From assembly GCF_011057645.1 (NCBI RefSeq), contig NZ_JAALGE010000035.1, positions 1-32,691 on the forward strand: DNA of 32,691 bases. The letters are read 5' to 3'. This document shows, one piece after another, positions 14,653 through 22,183 of the stretch. The first letter of the stretch is position 1. Every line of letters starts with the position of its first letter. Both the position numbers and the translations under genes were made by a program. A model generated the notes under the pieces. It saw only the letters and a list, made by a program, of their open reading frames with translations. It did not search any database and was not told the origin of the DNA. The stretch comes from Marisediminicola senii (lineage in GTDB: Bacteria > Actinomycetota > Actinomycetes > Actinomycetales > Microbacteriaceae).

Positions 14653-16116
14653 ATGGCGCCGACCTCCACATCCACCTCGACCAACGGACGGGTGATCGGG
14701 CTCGCGCTCGCCGGCGCGCTCGGCGGCTTCCTCTTCGGATTCGACTCCTCCGTGATCAACGGCGCGGTCAGCTCGATTGAAGAGGACTTCAACCTCACCA
14801 GCACCTTCACCGGCATCGCCGTCGCAAGCGCCCTGCTCGGCTGCGCGGCCGGCGCGTACATCGCGGGGCGCCTCGCCGACCGCTACGGGCGCATTCCGGT
14901 CATGGTCATCGGTGCGATCCTGTTCTTCGTCAGCGCGATCGGATCCGGCCTGGTGTTCGGGGTCGTCGACCTCATCGTCTGGCGCCTCATCGGTGGCCTC
15001 GGCATCGGCATCGCCTCGGTCATCTCTCCCGCCTACATCGCCGAGATCTCGCCGAGAAAGCTCCGTGGGCGGCTCGCGTCGCTGCAGCAACTGGCGATCA
15101 CCGTCGGTATCTTCGCCGCACTGCTCTCCGACACGGTGTTCGCGGAACTCGCCGGGGGAGCGAACGAGCCGTTCTGGTTCGGACTCGACGCGTGGCGCTG
15201 GATGTTCATGGCCGAGGCGCTGCCCGCGGCCGTCTACGGCCTGATCGCCCTACGCCTGCCGGAATCTCCGCGCTTCCTCATCCTCAAGGACAAGGAGAAG
15301 GAGGCGCGCGAGGTGTTCGCGCGCATCTGGCCGTCCGATGACGTCGACCGCGGCATCCGCGACATCTATACCTCGATCGAGAACGACCGGCTCGCCGAGC
15401 GCACCGGAACCCTGCGCGGTGACTTCTTCGGCCTGAAGAAGATCGTCTGGATCGGCATCATCCTGTCGGTGTTCCAGCAGTTCGTCGGCATCAACGTGAT
15501 CTTCTACTACTCCACGACCCTCTGGCAGGCAGTCGGATTCGACGAATCGAACTCGCTCATCTACTCCGTCATCACCTCGGTCACGAACGTGCTGGTGACC
15601 CTGATCGCCATCGCGCTGGTCGACCGCATCGGGCGGAGGCCGATCCTGCTCACCGGGTCGATCGGCATGGCGCTGTCGCTCGGCGCGATGGCACTCGCGT
15701 TCAGCCAGGCCGACGTCGTCGACGGCGAGCCCAGCCTGCCCGGCTCGTGGGGTCTCGTCGCGCTGATCGCGGCGAACGTCTTCGTCGTCGCCTTCGGCGC
15801 ATCGTGGGGCCCGCTGGTCTGGGTGCTGCTCGGCGAGATCTTCCCGAACAGCATCCGCGCGAAGGCCCTGGGCGTCGCCGCGATGGCGCAGTGGATCGCC
15901 AACTTCGCGGTCACGGTGTCGTTCCCGCCGCTGTCGACGTTCTCGCTCACCTTCACCTATGGCATGTACGCATTCTTCGCCGCGCTGTCGTTCTTCTTCG
16001 TGTTCAAGCTCGTGCCGGAGACCAACGGCATGTCGCTCGAGGAGGCCGACACCCTGCTGCCCCCGAAGGGCTCGGCGAAGAAGAAGGCCGCCGCCGCCAC
16101 CACGAAGGGAAAGTAG
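14653..16116 (+). CDS. MFS sugar:proton symporter (sugar porter family)
   Basis: A 487-residue protein with 12 predicted membrane helices and essentially all sugar-porter signatures: GGFLFGFDSSVINGA in helix 1, GRLADRYGRIPVM (loop 2-3), PAYIAEISPRKLRGRLASLQ, PESPRFL at the end of helix 6, QQFVGINVIFYYS in helix 7 (sugar-contacting QQ and N residues), VDRIGRRP (loop 8-9), GPLVWVLLGEIFPNSIRAKA and PETNG after helix 12. The C-terminus is Lys/Ala-rich. It most resembles XylE/GalP/IolT-type importers of hexoses, pentoses or inositol; the substrate cannot be read from sequence. A HAD phosphatase starts 4 bases after its stop, so the two are very likely cotranscribed. Confidence 0.95.
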   Translation: MAPTSTSTSTNGRVIGLALAGALGGFLFGFDSSVINGAVSSIEEDFNLTSTFTGIAVASALLGCAAGAYIAGRLADRYGRIPVMVIGAILFFVSAIGSGLVFGVVDLIVWRLIGGLGIGIASVISPAYIAEISPRKLRGRLASLQQLAITVGIFAALLSDTVFAELAGGANEPFWFGLDAWRWMFMAEALPAAVYGLIALRLPESPRFLILKDKEKEAREVFARIWPSDDVDRGIRDIYTSIENDRLAERTGTLRGDFFGLKKIVWIGIILSVFQQFVGINVIFYYSTTLWQAVGFDESNSLIYSVITSVTNVLVTLIAIALVDRIGRRPILLTGSIGMALSLGAMALAFSQADVVDGEPSLPGSWGLVALIAANVFVVAFGASWGPLVWVLLGEIFPNSIRAKALGVAAMAQWIANFAVTVSFPPLSTFSLTFTYGMYAFFAALSFFFVFKLVPETNGMSLEEADTLLPPKGSAKKKAAAATTKGK

Positions 16117-16120
16117 GACC

Positions 16121-16864
16121 ATGGCCGAGAGCGTCGATGCCGAGGCAGTGGATGCCGCGACAGTTGATGCTGAGGCAGTGGATGCCGTGACCGAGCGCGT
16201 CGAGGCGGTGCTCTTCGATATCGACGGCACCCTCATCGACTCGAACTACCTGCACGTCGACAGCTGGTCGCGGGCGTTCCACGACGTGGGCCTCGGCGTG
16301 AACGAGAGCGACATCCACCATCGCATCGGCATGGATTCCGGCCAGCTGCTCAGTTCACTGGTCGGCGATGACGACGCCGCGCGGCTGGGCGACGAGATCA
16401 AGCGGCTGCACGCGCGCTACTACGCGGCCTCCGCGCCCCGGCTGCGCGTGTTCGACGGTGCCCGCGAGCTGCTGGCCGAACTCGACCGCCGCGGAATCAC
16501 GGTCGTTCTCGCCACGTCGGCGCCGGAGGATGAACTGGCAATGCTGCGCGAGGTGCTCGAGTCGGAGGATCCGATCACCGCGATGACATCGTCTGAAGAC
16601 GTCGAGACGGCCAAGCCCGACCCGCGCGTCGTCGAGATCGCACTCGAGCGGGCCGGAACCACGGCGAACAACGCGCTGTTCGTGGGCGACAGCATCTGGG
16701 ACGTTCAGTCGGCCGCGGCCGCCGGGGTCGCCACCATCGGCGTGCTCACCGGTGGCAGCACCGCGGCCGACCTCACCGAGGCCGGCGCCGTCGCGGTGTA
16801 CGACGACGTCGCCGCGCTGCTCGCGGGGCTCGACGACAGTGCCATTGCGGCACTCTTCTCGTAG
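16121..16864 (+). CDS. HAD-superfamily hydrolase, probable sugar-phosphate phosphatase
   Basis: A 247-residue HAD protein. A low-complexity N-terminus with two VDAEAVDA copies precedes motif I VLFDIDGTLIDSN (D33 and D35), motif II VVLATSAPEDEL, motif III AKPDPRVVE and motif IV LFVGDSIWDVQSAAAAGV. A helical cap follows motif I. It fits the phosphoglycolate/beta-phosphoglucomutase-like group. If the ATG at 16121 is right, the repeat is translated; no better start is seen closer to motif I. Lying 4 bases after the sugar porter, it may dephosphorylate a phosphosugar that accumulates when the porter's substrate is taken up, but that is inference. Confidence 0.88.
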   Translation: MAESVDAEAVDAATVDAEAVDAVTERVEAVLFDIDGTLIDSNYLHVDSWSRAFHDVGLGVNESDIHHRIGMDSGQLLSSLVGDDDAARLGDEIKRLHARYYAASAPRLRVFDGARELLAELDRRGITVVLATSAPEDELAMLREVLESEDPITAMTSSEDVETAKPDPRVVEIALERAGTTANNALFVGDSIWDVQSAAAAGVATIGVLTGGSTAADLTEAGAVAVYDDVAALLAGLDDSAIAALFS

Positions 16865-16923
16865 CGGCTCTTCTCTTCGGGTGGCGCGGTTGCACCTCCG
16901 CGCGACCCTCGGTGGGCGCCGCG

Positions 16924-16950
16924 GCGGCTCACCGCACCGTGGCGAGCCGC
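16924..16950 (+). promoter_or_regulatory. Inverted repeat before the large methyltransferase gene
   Basis: GCGGCTC (16924-16930) and GAGCCGC (16944-16950) form a 7-bp inverted repeat with a 13-nt centre, immediately upstream of the -10 candidate. It could be an operator or the terminator of the HAD gene. Confidence 0.35.
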
Positions 16951-16956
16951 GACAAT
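16951..16956 (+). promoter_or_regulatory. -10-like hexamer, leaderless start
   Basis: GACAAT ends 6 nt before the ATG at 16963. It matches the TANAAT consensus except at the first base. No ribosome site is present. Confidence 0.45.
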
Positions 16957-16962
16957 GGTCGA

Positions 16963-18501
16963 ATGCCCGAACAGCTCCCGATCCTCGCCGCCCGCCTTCG
17001 CACTGACCTGCAGAACGCACGGTTCGACGTCGACGCCGTCGACGCGCTGTGGGGCCAGGTGGCTGCCGCGGCGCTGCACCGCGGCACCCGCACCCCGGCC
17101 CTCCGCGCGGTCGGCGGCGACGAACCACTGTCGACCCTGGCGACCCTGTTCGTGCTGAACACGGCGGTGGGCGAGGTGGAGCTGGCCGCCGCGCTGCCCG
17201 AGCTCGGCATCGACGGCGCCGTGGCACTCGGCCTCGTCGAGGTGGCGGCGGACGGCGGCATCCACCCGCTGCTCGACCTTCGGCCGTATGGGTTCGTCGA
17301 CTCGCGCGGCGTCGGCAGCTGGTGGATCGCCTCCGACCTCGGCGAGGTCGTCACCGGCCGGCCGCTGCGCGAGGACCACGTACTCGGCGTCGGCGGGGCA
17401 TCGACCACGCTCAGCGGGCTCATGCTCGACAGCCCGGTCGGATCGGCGCTCGACCTCGGAACCGGCTGCGGCATCCAGGCGCTGCACGCCTCCCGGCACG
17501 CCGACCGCGTGGTCGCCACCGACATCTCGGCCCGCGCGATCGAGCTGGCGAGGCTCAACGCAGAGCTGAACGACGTGCACACCATCGAGTTCCGGCGAGG
17601 CGACCTGTTCGAGCCCGTCGCGGGGGAGCTCTTCGACCACATCGTGTCGAACCCGCCATTCGTGATCACGCCGCGCACGGCGGGCGTTCCGTCATACGAG
17701 TACCGCGACGGTGGCATGGCCGGGGACGCCCTCGTCGAGGCCGTGATCGAGGGATGCGCCGCGCACCTCGCCGCGGGCGGTGTCGCGCAGCTGCTCGGCA
17801 ACTGGGAGTACCGCGACGGTGCAGACGCCCTCGACAGGGTGGGGGCATGGGTGGATGCCGCGGCCGCCGCCTCGGCATCGCATGCTGGCCTCGACGCCTG
17901 GGTGATCGAGCGGGAGGTGCAGGATCCCGCGGCATACGCGGAGACGTGGATCCGCGACGGCGGCACCACCAGGGGACCGGCTTTCGAGGCGCTCGTCGGC
18001 GCGTGGCTCGACGACTTCGAGGAACGGCGGGTCACGGCGGTCGGGTTCGGGTTCGTGACCCTGCGGCGGCCGGCCGCGGGCGCCGCTGCCGTCATGCGGC
18101 GGTTCGAACGGCTGCCGGGGGCCCTCGGGCACAATGCCCTCGGCCTCGGCGGGCACATCGCCGACAGCATGGGCGCTGCGACCTGGCTCGCCATCATCGA
18201 CGACGAGGCGCTCGGGCGCACGCGCCTGACGGTCGCGAGCGACGTGACCGAGGGGCGCCACTACTGGCCGGGCGCGGAGGACCCGACCGTCATGACCCTC
18301 CGCCAGGGCGGCGGGTTCGGCCGGAGCCTCGACCTCGACACGGCTCTGGCCGCATTCGTCGGCGCATGCGACGGGGAGCTGTCCGTCGAGGCCATCATCG
18401 GCGCGATCGCCCAGCTGCTCGAGGTCGACGACGTGGCGCTGCGGTCAGACCTCATGCCGCGCGTGCGGGAGCTCGTGCTCACCGGGATGCTGGCGCGGTA
18501 G
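16963..18501 (+). CDS. Class I SAM-dependent methyltransferase (HemK/small-methyltransferase type, actinobacterial)
   Basis: A 512-residue protein. The SAM site is SALDLGTGCGIQALHAS (motif I, near residue 162), VVATDISARAIELARLN (motif II) and HIVSNPPFVI (residues ~229-234), the N-P-P-[FY] catalytic motif of methyltransferases that modify amide or exocyclic nitrogen, as in HemK/PrmC and RsmC. An N-terminal ~140-residue domain without catalytic motifs and a C-terminal ~220-residue region complete a layout typical of a conserved actinobacterial family. The substrate, probably rRNA or a protein, is unknown. The start is set by a -10 hexamer six bases upstream. It is convergent with the small acidic protein gene. 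Confidence 0.87.
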   Translation: MPEQLPILAARLRTDLQNARFDVDAVDALWGQVAAAALHRGTRTPALRAVGGDEPLSTLATLFVLNTAVGEVELAAALPELGIDGAVALGLVEVAADGGIHPLLDLRPYGFVDSRGVGSWWIASDLGEVVTGRPLREDHVLGVGGASTTLSGLMLDSPVGSALDLGTGCGIQALHASRHADRVVATDISARAIELARLNAELNDVHTIEFRRGDLFEPVAGELFDHIVSNPPFVITPRTAGVPSYEYRDGGMAGDALVEAVIEGCAAHLAAGGVAQLLGNWEYRDGADALDRVGAWVDAAAAASASHAGLDAWVIEREVQDPAAYAETWIRDGGTTRGPAFEALVGAWLDDFEERRVTAVGFGFVTLRRPAAGAAAVMRRFERLPGALGHNALGLGGHIADSMGAATWLAIIDDEALGRTRLTVASDVTEGRHYWPGAEDPTVMTLRQGGGFGRSLDLDTALAAFVGACDGELSVEAIIGAIAQLLEVDDVALRSDLMPRVRELVLTGMLAR

Positions 18502-18519
18502 CGGTTGGGTTGTGGCGGT

Positions 18520-18735
18520 CTAGCCCTGGCCCTCGGGAGCCGCCTCGGCCGCGTCATCCGCATCGCTGTCTTCCTCGCCGGGGGAGAGGCTCTCGCCGGT
18601 CGACCTGATCGAGCGCATCGAGTCGGCGAGCTCGGCGGCTGCAGGATCGACGGGAGCGGCGTCGACGGGCGTGGCGTCGGCGACAGTGGGCTCGGAGGGC
18701 GTGGGGTCGGCAGCGGGCTGCGATTCGGATTCCAT
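18520..18735 (-). CDS. Small acidic protein of unknown function
   Basis: A 71-residue frame rich in Ala, Pro, Asp, Glu and Ser (MESESQPAADPTPSEPTVAD at the start, SLSPGEEDSDADDAAEAAP near the end). It looks intrinsically disordered, with no membrane segment or cysteine. By itself the frame would be weak evidence, but third positions are strongly GC-rich and TAGCGT lies six bases before the ATG, the same leaderless-start arrangement seen at other genes here. I do not recognise a family. It sits divergent to a small membrane protein gene and convergent to the methyltransferase. Confidence 0.65.
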   Translation of the reverse strand: MESESQPAADPTPSEPTVADATPVDAAPVDPAAAELADSMRSIRSTGESLSPGEEDSDADDAAEAAPEGQG

Positions 18736-18741
18736 TCGAGA

Positions 18742-18747
18742 ACGCTA
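18742..18747 (-). promoter_or_regulatory. -10-like hexamer, leaderless start
   Basis: On the minus strand TAGCGT (18747 to 18742) ends 6 nt before the ATG at 18735. It is the main support for the small acidic gene. Confidence 0.55.
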
Positions 18748-18788
18748 CCCGGTGCGGCTGGTGCGCAGGCCGCCGTCGGTGCGGCGGA

Positions 18789-18794
18789 TAGACT
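18789..18794 (+). promoter_or_regulatory. -10 candidate for the small membrane protein gene
   Basis: TAGACT would start transcription near 18801 and give a leader of about 30 nt before the ATG at 18830. Confidence 0.5.
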
Positions 18795-18829
18795 GGACGG
18801 GAATTCTTTTCGGCCAGCATTGGACACCC

Positions 18830-19003
18830 ATGAACGTCATCTCCTTCGTCGTCGGAATCGTGCTGTTCGTGGGCGGCATCGTGCTGTTCGGCTACGCGTG
18901 GGATGGCACCGTGTTCAACCCGTGGATGTTCACCGCCGGGCTCGCGACCATCACCCTGAGCATCGTCATCCCGGTGCACATCCTCAAGCGCGTCGACGGC
19001 TAG
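18830..19003 (+). CDS. Small two-helix membrane protein
   Basis: A 57-residue protein: MNVISFVVGIVLFVGGIVLF, then YAWDGTVFNPWMFTAGLATI and TLSIVIPVHILKRVDG. It has two hydrophobic helices (about residues 3-22 and 34-52) joined by a short WDG-containing loop, and a positive C-terminus. I do not recognise the family, but hydrophobicity, codon use and an upstream promoter-like TAGACT support a real gene. The frame is open upstream, but no start codon there fits a ribosome site. Followed by a 10-bp-stem hairpin. Confidence 0.7.
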   Translation: MNVISFVVGIVLFVGGIVLFGYAWDGTVFNPWMFTAGLATITLSIVIPVHILKRVDG

Positions 19004-19067
19004 CAGAACTGCCGGCCGCACGGCACGTGACGCGATCAGACGACGCGGCCGGTTAGCTGGGAAGCCG

Positions 19068-19096
19068 CAGGCCGCTAGCAAACCGGTAGCGGCCTG
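19068..19096 (+). terminator. Terminator-like hairpin
   Basis: CAGGCCGCTA (19068-19077) and TAGCGGCCTG (19087-19096) form a perfect 10-bp stem with a 9-nt loop, about 65 bases after the small membrane protein gene. There is no T-run. Confidence 0.6.
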
Positions 19097-19108
19097 GCCG
19101 CAACCCCC

Positions 19109-19123
19109 GTGCGAATGTCGCAC
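19109..19123 (+). promoter_or_regulatory. Inverted repeat at the -35 position of the DUF3072 gene
   Basis: GTGCGA (19109-19114) and TCGCAC (19118-19123) flank ATG. The site covers the expected -35 region of the promoter whose -10 is at 19132, a typical place for a repressor operator. Confidence 0.4.
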
Positions 19124-19131
19124 CTTCGTCG

Positions 19132-19137
19132 TAGCGT
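19132..19137 (+). promoter_or_regulatory. -10-like hexamer, leaderless start
   Basis: TAGCGT ends 6 nt before the ATG at 19144, with no ribosome site. Confidence 0.6.
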
Positions 19138-19143
19138 CGGAGT

Positions 19144-19572
19144 ATGTCAGACACCACGAATGATTCCGGCCCAGAAATCGACACCACGACCTCCAAGGTC
19201 ACCGAGAGCTACACGGCTGTTCCCGACGCCGACCTGAACGTGCAGACCTCGACGGTCAGCGACGAGACGCTCGGCGCGCAGCCGACCGACCCGACCGCAT
19301 CCGGCGACACGGCCGGTGAGCTGTCGAACACCGATACCCTCGGCGGCCCGTCCGGCGACACCCTCGGCGACTCGTCCACCCCCGCGGGCAACTCCGCAGA
19401 GAAGGACCCGTCCGACTGGGTCACCGGCGACGAGCCGATGACCGGGGCGCAGCGCAGCTACCTCGACACCCTGGCGCGCGAAGCCGGCGAAGAGATTCCC
19501 GCCGACATCACCAAGGCCGAGGCATCGGAGCACATCGACCGCCTGCAGTCGAAGACCGGTCGCGGCCAGTAG
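19144..19572 (+). CDS. DUF3072 domain protein
   Basis: A 142-residue protein. The first ~90 residues are disordered and rich in Thr, Asp, Ser and Gly, with repeated DTLGG/GDTLGDS units. The last ~50 residues are the DUF3072 domain: DWVTGDEPMTGAQRSYLDTL, AREAGEEIPADITKAEASE and HIDRLQSKTGRG. The family is small, mostly actinobacterial and of unknown function. The start follows a leaderless-type promoter with an operator-like inverted repeat at -35. The long N-terminal extension is unusual compared with minimal DUF3072 proteins. Confidence 0.88.
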   Translation: MSDTTNDSGPEIDTTTSKVTESYTAVPDADLNVQTSTVSDETLGAQPTDPTASGDTAGELSNTDTLGGPSGDTLGDSSTPAGNSAEKDPSDWVTGDEPMTGAQRSYLDTLAREAGEEIPADITKAEASEHIDRLQSKTGRGQ

Positions 19573-19663
19573 GCAACAGCTGCTGGGCAGCCCCGTAGGC
19601 ATCAGCTGCCGGGCGGCCCGGCAACGGGCCAATAATAACCGGCCATCAACAACGGGCCATTAA
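19570..19663. repeat. Degenerate short direct repeats after the DUF3072 gene
   Basis: Two similar ~25-bp units (19570-19594 and 19596-19620) share TAGGCA, CAGCTGC and GGGC blocks; the first starts in the DUF3072 stop codon. Next, CAACGGGCCAATAA (19622-19635) and CAACGGGCCATTAA (19650-19663) flank a diverged third copy. Both strands lack a gene here. Confidence 0.6.
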
Positions 19664-19671
19664 CGCAGAAC

Positions 19672-19697
19672 CGCCCGCTTCCGAAAGGAAGCGGGCG
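19672..19697. terminator. Bidirectional rho-independent terminator between DUF3072 and cspA genes
   Basis: CGCCCGCTTCC (19672-19682), loop GAAA, GGAAGCGGGCG (19687-19697): a perfect 11-bp stem with a stable tetraloop. A T-containing tail ATTCTTGTT follows on the plus strand. It lies between convergent genes and is 22 bases past the cspA stop. Confidence 0.85.
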
Positions 19698-19718
19698 ATT
19701 CTTGTTGCAAGCTCTTAT

Positions 19719-19922
19719 TTAGAGGCCGCGGATGTTCTCTGCCTGCAGACCCTTGGGGCCCTGGGCGACATCGAACTCGACCTTCTGGTTCTCGTCGAGC
19801 GACTTGTAGCCGTTACCCGCGATGGCGGAGAAGTGCGCGAAGACATCGGCGCTTCCGTCGTCGGGGGAGATAAAGCCGAAGCCCTTTTCAGCGTTGAACC
19901 ATTTCACAGTACCGGTAGTCAT
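19719..19922 (-). CDS. cspA: Cold-shock protein (CspA family)
   Basis: A 67-residue single cold-shock domain: [20 protein letters not shown] with RNP-1 (K-G-F-G-F-I), then DVFAHFSAI with RNP-2 (V-F-A-H-F), and a closing [20 protein letters not shown]. These aromatic and basic residues bind single-stranded RNA or DNA; the protein acts as an RNA chaperone. The ATG at 19922 has a very strong ribosome site, AGGAGGAG, six bases upstream. A -10 candidate at 20069-20064 implies a leader of about 135 nt, as expected for a cold-shock mRNA regulated by RNA folding. It stands alone and ends in a strong terminator. Confidence 0.97.
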   Translation of the reverse strand: MTTGTVKWFNAEKGFGFISPDDGSADVFAHFSAIAGNGYKSLDENQKVEFDVAQGPKGLQAENIRGL

Positions 19923-20069
19923 TGCAAGCTCCTCCTGGAGTGCTATGCGGGACCCGATCGTCGGGGCCTCGCGCCGAGGAGCCCGCAGTCGCTCTCCCTG
20001 TGAGACGCCTTTCACGTGAGTGAGAGACGCTGCGACGTGCGATGCACATCAACTTCGTATGCAAGCGTA
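19923..20069 (-). promoter_or_regulatory. cspA promoter and long 5' leader
   Basis: On the minus strand TACGCT (20069 to 20064) is the best -10. Transcription would start near 20057, giving a ~135-nt leader ending in AGGAGGAG. The leader is GC-rich with many possible hairpins. A thermosensitive leader is typical of cspA genes, but a specific fold was not worked out here. Confidence 0.5.
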
Positions 20070-20162
20070 GCCTGTTTTGCCGTGGATACGCCAGCCCACG
20101 GTGGATTACGCCATTTCGACCCCAACCGCGGGGGCGCCGGGGTGTCACGGCGATGCCCGATC

Positions 20163-20172
20163 TGACGCGTCA
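20163..20172 (+). promoter_or_regulatory. 10-bp palindrome abutting the -10 of the DUF3097 gene
   Basis: TGACGCGTCA is a perfect palindrome directly next to the -10 hexamer at 20173. A protein bound here would block RNA polymerase. Confidence 0.4.
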
Positions 20173-20178
20173 TAGCCT
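20173..20178 (+). promoter_or_regulatory. -10-like hexamer, leaderless start
   Basis: TAGCCT ends 6 nt before the ATG at 20185. CAGG before the ATG is too close to act as a ribosome site. Confidence 0.55.
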
Positions 20179-20184
20179 CGCAGG

Positions 20185-21027
20185 ATGACCGATGACAGGT
20201 ACGGCGGCGACGTGCTCGCCGGATTCTCCCGGCGTGCCCCGAGCGTCCCCCTTCCCGTGGTCCGCGCGGACCGCGACCTCGTGGTCGAGGAGACCGCGTC
20301 GGGATTCTGCGGCGCCGTGGTGCGCGTATCGGGCAGGCTCGTCGAGCTCGAGGACTACCGGGGAAAGATCCGGGTGTTTCCGCTGGGCCCCGGGTTCATG
20401 ATCGACGGCAAGCCGATCGCGCTGACCATCCCCACCGCAGCGCCAGCCTCGCCCCTCGCCACCCGGTCGGCGTCGGGCTCGATCGCCGTGCGTGACGCGC
20501 CGGCCCGTGTCGCCAGGCAGAGCCGCATCTTCGTGGAGGGCCGGCATGATGCCGAGCTCGTCGAGAAGGTGTGGGGCCATGACCTGCGGGTCGAGGGCGT
20601 CGTGGTGGAGTACCTCGAGGGCGTCGACGACCTCGAGGCGGTGCTGCGGGGGTTCGGGCCGTCCCGGGAGAGGCGGGTCGGCGTGCTGGTCGACCACCTG
20701 GTGCCGGGGTCGAAGGAGTCACGCATCGCCGAGGCTGTGAGCCGCGGGCCGTTTCGCCAGTCGGTGCTGGTGGTGGGTCATCCATATGTCGATGTCTGGC
20801 AGGGCGTGAAGCCCGCGCGCATCGGACTGCGCGAGTGGCCGACCGTTCCCCGTTCGATGGAGTGGAAACACGGCATCTGCGAGGCACTCGGCTGGCCGCA
20901 CGACGACCAGGCCGACATCGCCGCGGCGTGGCAGCGCATCCTCGGGTCGGTGCGCACCTACGCCGACCTCGAGCCCAGTCTGCTCGGCAGGGTCGAGCAG
21001 CTGATCGACTTCGTCACCGAGGAGTAG
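20185..21027 (+). CDS. DUF3097 family protein
   Basis: A 280-residue protein of the actinobacterial DUF3097 family. Its N-terminal part has a small strand-rich domain with FCGAVVRVSGRLVELEDYRG and VFPLGPGFMIDGKP. Then SRIFVEGRHDAELVEKVWG and VVVEYLEGVDDLEAVL resemble a TOPRIM-like EG...D pattern, followed by VGVLVDHLVPGSKESRIAE (a D-x-x-V-P-G-S-K-E signature) and VLVVGHPYVDVWQGVKPARI. The TOPRIM resemblance suggests nucleic-acid or nucleotide chemistry, but no function is established. The start is set by the -10 hexamer six bases upstream. Confidence 0.9.
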   Translation: MTDDRYGGDVLAGFSRRAPSVPLPVVRADRDLVVEETASGFCGAVVRVSGRLVELEDYRGKIRVFPLGPGFMIDGKPIALTIPTAAPASPLATRSASGSIAVRDAPARVARQSRIFVEGRHDAELVEKVWGHDLRVEGVVVEYLEGVDDLEAVLRGFGPSRERRVGVLVDHLVPGSKESRIAEAVSRGPFRQSVLVVGHPYVDVWQGVKPARIGLREWPTVPRSMEWKHGICEALGWPHDDQADIAAAWQRILGSVRTYADLEPSLLGRVEQLIDFVTEE

Positions 21028-21070
21028 GCGCGACGCTGCAGGTTCATGGCGTGGGCAGGGCCCGGCAGGC

Positions 21071-21134
21071 CAGGCGCTGCTCTCGCCAGGCATTGCTCTC
21101 GTCAGGCGCTGCTCTCGTCAGGCGCTGCTCTCGT
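21071..21134. repeat. Four 16-bp tandem repeats at the 3' end of the oxidoreductase gene
   Basis: The unit CAGGCGCTGCTCTCGT occurs at 21071-21086 (one mismatch), 21087-21102 (two mismatches), 21103-21118 and 21119-21134 (exact). The last copy encodes the C-terminal residues and stop of the minus-strand oxidoreductase; the other three lie just past the stop. Confidence 0.9.
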
Positions 21135-22125
21135 GGATGTCGCGCACCTTGCGACCGCCCAGCCCGTGGAACGAGTTGTCGACCGGCCGCATGCCGAGCA
21201 CGACCTTTCCGCGGGAGTGCTTCTTCTCGAGGTCGTCGAAGGCCTCGCGCACCTGGTCGAACGGGTAGAACCCCGAGATGAGCACGCGCACCTTGCGCTC
21301 GGCGGCGAGGCCGGCCAGTCTCGCGAGCGTCGACGTCTGCGCCGCCACGTCCTCCGGGCCAGGGCGCATCGCCCGCAGCTCGATATCACGGCGATTCTCG
21401 CTCGACTGGAACCTCGACGCTGAGACCCCGAGGTCATCTGCCACGGCCTTGTTGTACTCCCCGAAGTTGTCGATGTAGGCGTCGACCCCGCGCGGGGCGA
21501 TCTCGCGGATGCGGTCGGCGAGCCCATCGCCGTAGACGACGGGCTTCACGCCGATCTGCCGTAGGTAGTCGAAGTTGCGTTCGCCGCAGGTACCGATGAC
21601 CGTGGCGCCGGCGTTCATCGCGAGGTGCGCCTCCATGCTGCCCACCCCTCCGGCGGCGGCCGAGATGACGACGGTGTCGCCCCGGTTCACCCGAACGCGG
21701 CGGATCGCCTCGCTCGCCGCGAGACCGGCGAGGAAGAGGCTGCCCGCGACCTCCCACTCGAGAGACGGCGGCTTGGCCACCAGGTGCGACTGCGGAACGA
21801 CGATGTGCGTGGCGTGCGACGCCATGCTGGTGTGCCCGAGCACCTCGGAGCCCCTGGCGAAGCTCGTCACCCCGGGGCCGATCGAGGTGACGAGGCCGGC
21901 GAAGTCGGTTCCCTGCCGCGCCGGCAGGTCGACCGGGAGCTCGTCGGTGAACCTGCCCTGGCGAAGGAAGGCCTCGACATGGTTGACGCCGGCGGCGAGG
22001 ACCTCGACGACGACTTCCCCCGGGCCGGCGACGGGGGGTGGCATCTCGACGATGTCCAGCACTCCGGCATCCCCGAAGCTGGCGAACTGCACTGTTCGCG
22101 GCGTGCGATTACGGTTGGGTGACAT
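21118..22125 (-). CDS. NADP-dependent oxidoreductase, quinone-reductase-like MDR family
   Basis: A 335-residue medium-chain dehydrogenase/reductase without zinc ligands. The N-terminal catalytic domain has EVVVEVLAAGVNHVEAFLRQG and LPARQGTDFAGLVTSIGPGV. The nucleotide domain has VVISAAAGGVGSMEAHLA, with the A-x-x-G-x-x-G NADP loop of quinone reductases, followed by GATVIGTCGERNFDYLRQIG. The C-terminus has PFDQVREAFDDLEKKHSRGK. It reduces quinones or activated double bonds with NADPH; the substrate is unknown. ATG 22125 is preferred because CACAAT lies exactly six bases upstream (leaderless type). The 3' end is part of a 16-bp tandem repeat. Confidence 0.9.
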   Translation of the reverse strand: MSPNRNRTPRTVQFASFGDAGVLDIVEMPPPVAGPGEVVVEVLAAGVNHVEAFLRQGRFTDELPVDLPARQGTDFAGLVTSIGPGVTSFARGSEVLGHTSMASHATHIVVPQSHLVAKPPSLEWEVAGSLFLAGLAASEAIRRVRVNRGDTVVISAAAGGVGSMEAHLAMNAGATVIGTCGERNFDYLRQIGVKPVVYGDGLADRIREIAPRGVDAYIDNFGEYNKAVADDLGVSASRFQSSENRRDIELRAMRPGPEDVAAQTSTLARLAGLAAERKVRVLISGFYPFDQVREAFDDLEKKHSRGKVVLGMRPVDNSFHGLGGRKVRDIHESSA

Positions 22126-22131
22126 GGGGTC

Positions 22132-22137
22132 ATTGTG
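22132..22137 (-). promoter_or_regulatory. -10-like hexamer, leaderless start
   Basis: On the minus strand CACAAT (22137 to 22132) ends 6 nt before the ATG at 22125. Confidence 0.45.
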
Positions 22138-22183
22138 CTCCGAGGTGCGGGGGAACACGCGGTGGTGGTGCCTGCCAGCTTCT

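Noticed and set aside
21071-21134. CRISPR array
   Set aside because: The 16-bp units are directly adjacent, without unique spacers, and extend out of a coding end. They are simple tandem repeats, as are those at 22203-22250.
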